25,726 nt of DNA from a virus. The stretch covers positions 1 through 25,726 of the IMG/VR virus record IMGVR_UViG_3300042514_000030. One strand, 5' to 3'. Made by a program: the position numbers and the translations under genes. Positions within the stretch are counted from its first letter, which is position 1. The number at the start of each line of letters is the position of its first letter. Below, one piece after another: positions 24,342 to 25,726 of the stretch. The notes under the pieces were generated by a model that saw only the letters and a program-made list of their open reading frames with translations, searched no databases and was not told where the DNA came from.

Positions 24342-24650
24342 TTAATCGTTAGAGTCTGCAGCAAGTGTTGTACCTGATGCTGCTTCTACGATCTTGTAGA
24401 CAGTTGGTAAATCTAGAAGTTCTTCTAGTTTATCAATGTCGTCGGCTAGTTCTGGCTTATACTGCTTCATAGCAATCTGAACACATTCAACAAGAAGTGT
24501 CATTGACTTCTCATTATTATCCGCCACCGCCGCAACGCCCTCAAACTTTGCCATGAATGGACGAAGTAGAGAGATTTTTAAAGGACGAACAGAAATTTCT
24601 GTACCGTCCATAAGTGTGAGTTTTTGAGCCTCATACTTTGTTGTTGCCAT
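24342..24650 (-). CDS. short tail-assembly chaperone paralogue
   Basis: A 102-residue protein homologous to the N-terminal half of the 234-residue product upstream: both share DGTE, PLKI, LRxFM, FEG, MKQYxPE and LDLPTxYK at matching positions. In most siphophages the short and long chaperone forms come from one start by a programmed frameshift; here the short form is its own gene next to the tape measure, with only 31 bases between its stop and that ATG, too little to encode an extension. It would bind the tape measure protein during tail assembly in the cytoplasm. It has a strong Shine-Dalgarno (AGGAGG, 4 bases from the ATG at 24650) and a candidate promoter of its own. Confidence 0.85.
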   Translation of the reverse strand: MATTKYEAQKLTLMDGTEISVRPLKISLLRPFMAKFEGVAAVADNNEKSMTLLVECVQIAMKQYKPELADDIDKLEELLDLPTVYKIVEAASGTTLAADSND

Positions 24651-24665
24651 TTTGCCTCCTATTTT

Positions 24666-24675
24666 AGGTTAACCT
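24666..24675. promoter_or_regulatory. perfect 10-bp palindrome at a predicted transcription start
   Basis: AGGTTAACCT, a perfect 10-base inverted repeat with further partial symmetry outside, lies 3-12 bases downstream of the candidate -10 at 24678-24683, so it covers the predicted start of transcription. That is a typical operator position. I found no second copy in the window. The binding factor, if any, is unknown. Confidence 0.35.
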
Positions 24676-24677
24676 TA

Positions 24678-24706
24678 ATTATAGCATGAATAGGCTAATT
24701 TTTCAT
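24678..24706 (-). promoter_or_regulatory. candidate extended -10 promoter for the short chaperone and tape measure genes
   Basis: TGC-TATAAT on the minus strand (TATAAT at 24678-24683, TG at 24685-24686) is an exact extended -10 consensus. ATGAAA at 24701-24706 stands 17 bases upstream as a weak -35 (4 of 6). The predicted start is near 24671, leaving a short leader that carries the strong AGGAGG of the next gene. This 44-base gap is the second-largest in the window, which supports a regulatory role. Confidence 0.5.
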
Positions 24707-25399
24707 AAGGGATGGATCTCTTGCATCTTCATAATCAAGCCCCATTCCAATACCAAATCCAGCCTTTATAGCATTTTGTCCTTGAAGGGCTAGAACATCA
24801 TTGCTGTCAGAAGTGGCTCCGCCACTAAATACCCTAGCCTTCATGTCTTCCCATTCTTTTTGACCTTTATCAGAATTAGTAGCACCATCTAGATCTACCC
24901 CCTGAATTGCTGCCAAAAACTTTTTTTCTTCATAATCTAATTCTCTTTTACTAGAAAGAGTAACCATTAATTCTGGCATAGATAAAGACTCTTCTAGTTC
25001 TTTATAGTCTTTCCAAATTCCTAATATAAATACTTCTGCCTCTAGTTTTGCTAAATCAAGATCATCCCAGGTAGAACCGCTAGTCTTTGCTTGTTCTTTT
25101 ACTGGTTCCTCTGATTTTTTATTTATCTTAATACCAGCAGCAATATCTATAACTTTATATATTGTAGGTAGGTCAAGGTTATCTTCTACTGTATTTGCTA
25201 TTTCTGGATAGTATTGTTTCATACAAATACCGACACATTTTGACAAAACTTCAATAGCCTCATCATCGTCTGAGGCATCCTTGATGCCTTCAAACTCTAC
25301 CATAAACTCTCTTAAATATTTAATCTTTAATGGGATAATTTCTAATTCTGTTCCATCAATTAAATAAATATTACCTTTACTATATACTTCTGTAGCCAT
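24695..25399 (-). CDS. long tail-assembly chaperone (N plus C domains in one frame)
   Basis: A 234-residue protein between the tail tube and tape measure genes. The N-terminal domain (about 1-92) is paralogous to the 102-residue neighbour; a charged linker (about 91-110) leads to a C-terminal domain (about 110-234) containing MPELMVTLSSKRELDYEEKK and a closing GFGIGMGLDYED, the sort of extension found on the frameshifted long chaperone of other siphophages. It would assemble on the tape measure protein and recruit tail tube subunits. N and C parts are continuous in one frame, so no frameshift is needed. No Shine-Dalgarno precedes the ATG at 25399; a TAGAAT element 7 bases upstream suggests a leaderless transcript. 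Confidence 0.82.
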   Translation of the reverse strand: MATEVYSKGNIYLIDGTELEIIPLKIKYLREFMVEFEGIKDASDDDEAIEVLSKCVGICMKQYYPEIANTVEDNLDLPTIYKVIDIAAGIKINKKSEEPVKEQAKTSGSTWDDLDLAKLEAEVFILGIWKDYKELEESLSMPELMVTLSSKRELDYEEKKFLAAIQGVDLDGATNSDKGQKEWEDMKARVFSGGATSDSNDVLALQGQNAIKAGFGIGMGLDYEDARDPSLMKN

Positions 25400-25406
25400 T
25401 TTATCT

Positions 25407-25415
25407 ATTCTATCA
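25407..25415 (-). promoter_or_regulatory. candidate extended -10 for a leaderless chaperone transcript
   Basis: TGA-TAGAAT on the minus strand, with TAGAAT at 25407-25412 ending 7 bases before the ATG at 25399. That spacing puts the predicted transcription start at the start codon, and no Shine-Dalgarno is present, as in leaderless genes (common in Actinobacteria). No good -35 is seen; the upstream region is the terminator. Confidence 0.4.
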
Positions 25416-25418
25416 TAG

Positions 25419-25450
25419 AAAAAACAAAGCCCACCCCCGAAGGGATGGGC
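25419..25450 (-). terminator. strong intrinsic terminator after the tail tube gene
   Basis: On the minus strand a 9-bp GC-rich stem (GCCCATCCC paired with GGGGTGGGC, one G-U pair) closes on a C(UUCG)G tetraloop at 25438-25441 and is followed by TTTGTTTTTT. There is no T-run on the other side, so it acts only on minus-strand transcripts. It separates the tail tube gene from the chaperone and tape measure genes, probably lowering the latter relative to the abundant tube protein. Confidence 0.92.
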
Positions 25451-25457
25451 CTGTTAT

Positions 25458-25475
25458 TAATCTAAAACTAGATTA
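25458..25475 (-). other. small AT-rich hairpin overlapping the tail tube stop codon
   Basis: TAATCTA and TAGATTA form a perfect 7-bp stem around a 4-base loop (GTTT on the minus strand); the TAA stop of the tail tube gene is the first part of the stem. It lies 7 bases before the terminator stem. It may be an accessory 3' structure or chance. Confidence 0.45.
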
Positions 25476-25726
25476 TGTTGCTGGTGTCCAGGTACGATCT
25501 ACGATCTTACCATATGAACCAGATGTATCCTCTGGTAGGAGACGGAATGATACTTCAAACATTGAAGCCTCATCACGCTTTGCAGATACTGTTACATTCT
25601 CAATTGAGAGTGCACGGTATGCGCTGTAAACACGCTCTACGTATGCTGAGTCCGCACAGTCACCTGTACCTGGACCTACAGCAATAATTCCACGCTCTAC
25701 TGGACATTCGCCAATATCGCCTGCGG
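25473..25726 (-). CDS. probable major tail (tube) protein, C-terminal 84 residues (partial)
   Basis: The frame is open from the right edge to a TAA at 25473-25475. The visible C-terminus includes AGDIGECPVERGIIAVGPG, a segment CADSAYVERVYSAYRALSI with strongly helical character, then beta strands NVTVSAKRDEASMFEVSFRL and a tail SYGKIVDRTWTPAT. Position immediately before the tail chaperone and tape measure genes, plus the strong terminator that follows, match a major tail tube protein, the most abundant tail component. The start and most of the protein lie outside the window. Base composition is slightly richer in GC and more regular in codons than neighbours, as expected for a highly expressed gene. 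Another tail or tail-terminator protein cannot be excluded. Confidence 0.6.
   Translation of the reverse strand, partial: AGDIGECPVERGIIAVGPGTGDCADSAYVERVYSAYRALSIENVTVSAKRDEASMFEVSFRLLPEDTSGSYGKIVDRTWTPAT

Noticed and set aside
24665-24706. Possible phage attachment site around the palindrome.
   Set aside because: No integrase, no tRNA end and no second copy of the repeat is present in the window; an operator is a simpler reading.
25110-25135. Possible -1 slippery run (AAT-AAA-AAA-T) at the N/C domain junction of the long chaperone gene; a slip would end 11 codons later and give a product of about 106 residues, near the size of the short paralogue.
   Set aside because: The first base of the heptamer is T, so the P-site tRNA would re-pair poorly, and a separate short gene already exists. 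Kept only as a curiosity.

Overview
The window is one continuous stretch of a low-GC, AT-rich tailed-phage (siphovirus-like) genome. Every gene I can support lies on the minus strand, so transcription runs from high to low coordinates. No convincing gene lies on the plus strand. There is no tRNA, CRISPR array, IS element or gap of more than 300 bases; the longest intergenic stretch is about 73 bases (25400-25472). The gene set (DnaE-type polymerase, DnaB/DnaG-type helicase and primase, RecA, MazG, a gp32-like zinc SSB, and a very long tape measure protein) is of a kind seen in large siphophages, including phages of Actinobacteria. The low GC would fit a low-GC host such as freshwater Actinobacteria, but the host is inference only.

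Right part, in transcription order (25726 to about 9500), is the tail module: the C-terminus of a probable tail tube protein; a strong UUCG-loop terminator preceded by a small AT hairpin; a 234-aa tail-assembly chaperone and a separate 102-aa paralogue of its N-terminal half; a 2400-aa tape measure protein; a probable distal tail protein; a 1440-aa baseplate hub/tail-associated protein with an apparent LamG-like domain; and four smaller distal tail, fibre or adhesin-like proteins. Genes here abut or are separated by a few bases.

The hinge (about 9500-8550) holds a small zinc-ribbon protein, a winged-helix/MerR-like protein with an AT-hook, and a small conserved-looking protein of unknown role. 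No lysin or holin is visible between the tail and replication modules.

Left part (8557 to 1) is the replication and recombination module: a small unknown protein (possible helicase accessory), DnaB-type helicase, DnaG-type primase, gp32-like single-strand binding protein, DNA polymerase III alpha, MazG-like NTP pyrophosphohydrolase, RecA/UvsX-like recombinase, a small zinc-finger protein, a PDDEXK/Hjc-like nuclease, an unknown protein, and the first codons of a further gene. Together these could form a nearly complete phage replisome plus recombination functions. Five junctions in this module use an identical 8-nt start/stop overlap, suggesting strong translational coupling.

The most unusual points are the split of the tail chaperone pair into two paralogous genes instead of one gene with a programmed frameshift, and the compact regulatory structure around them: double hairpin/terminator, extended -10 motifs, a candidate leaderless start, and a palindrome at a predicted start site. 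Also notable are the internal 21- and 22-residue repeats of the tape measure protein.
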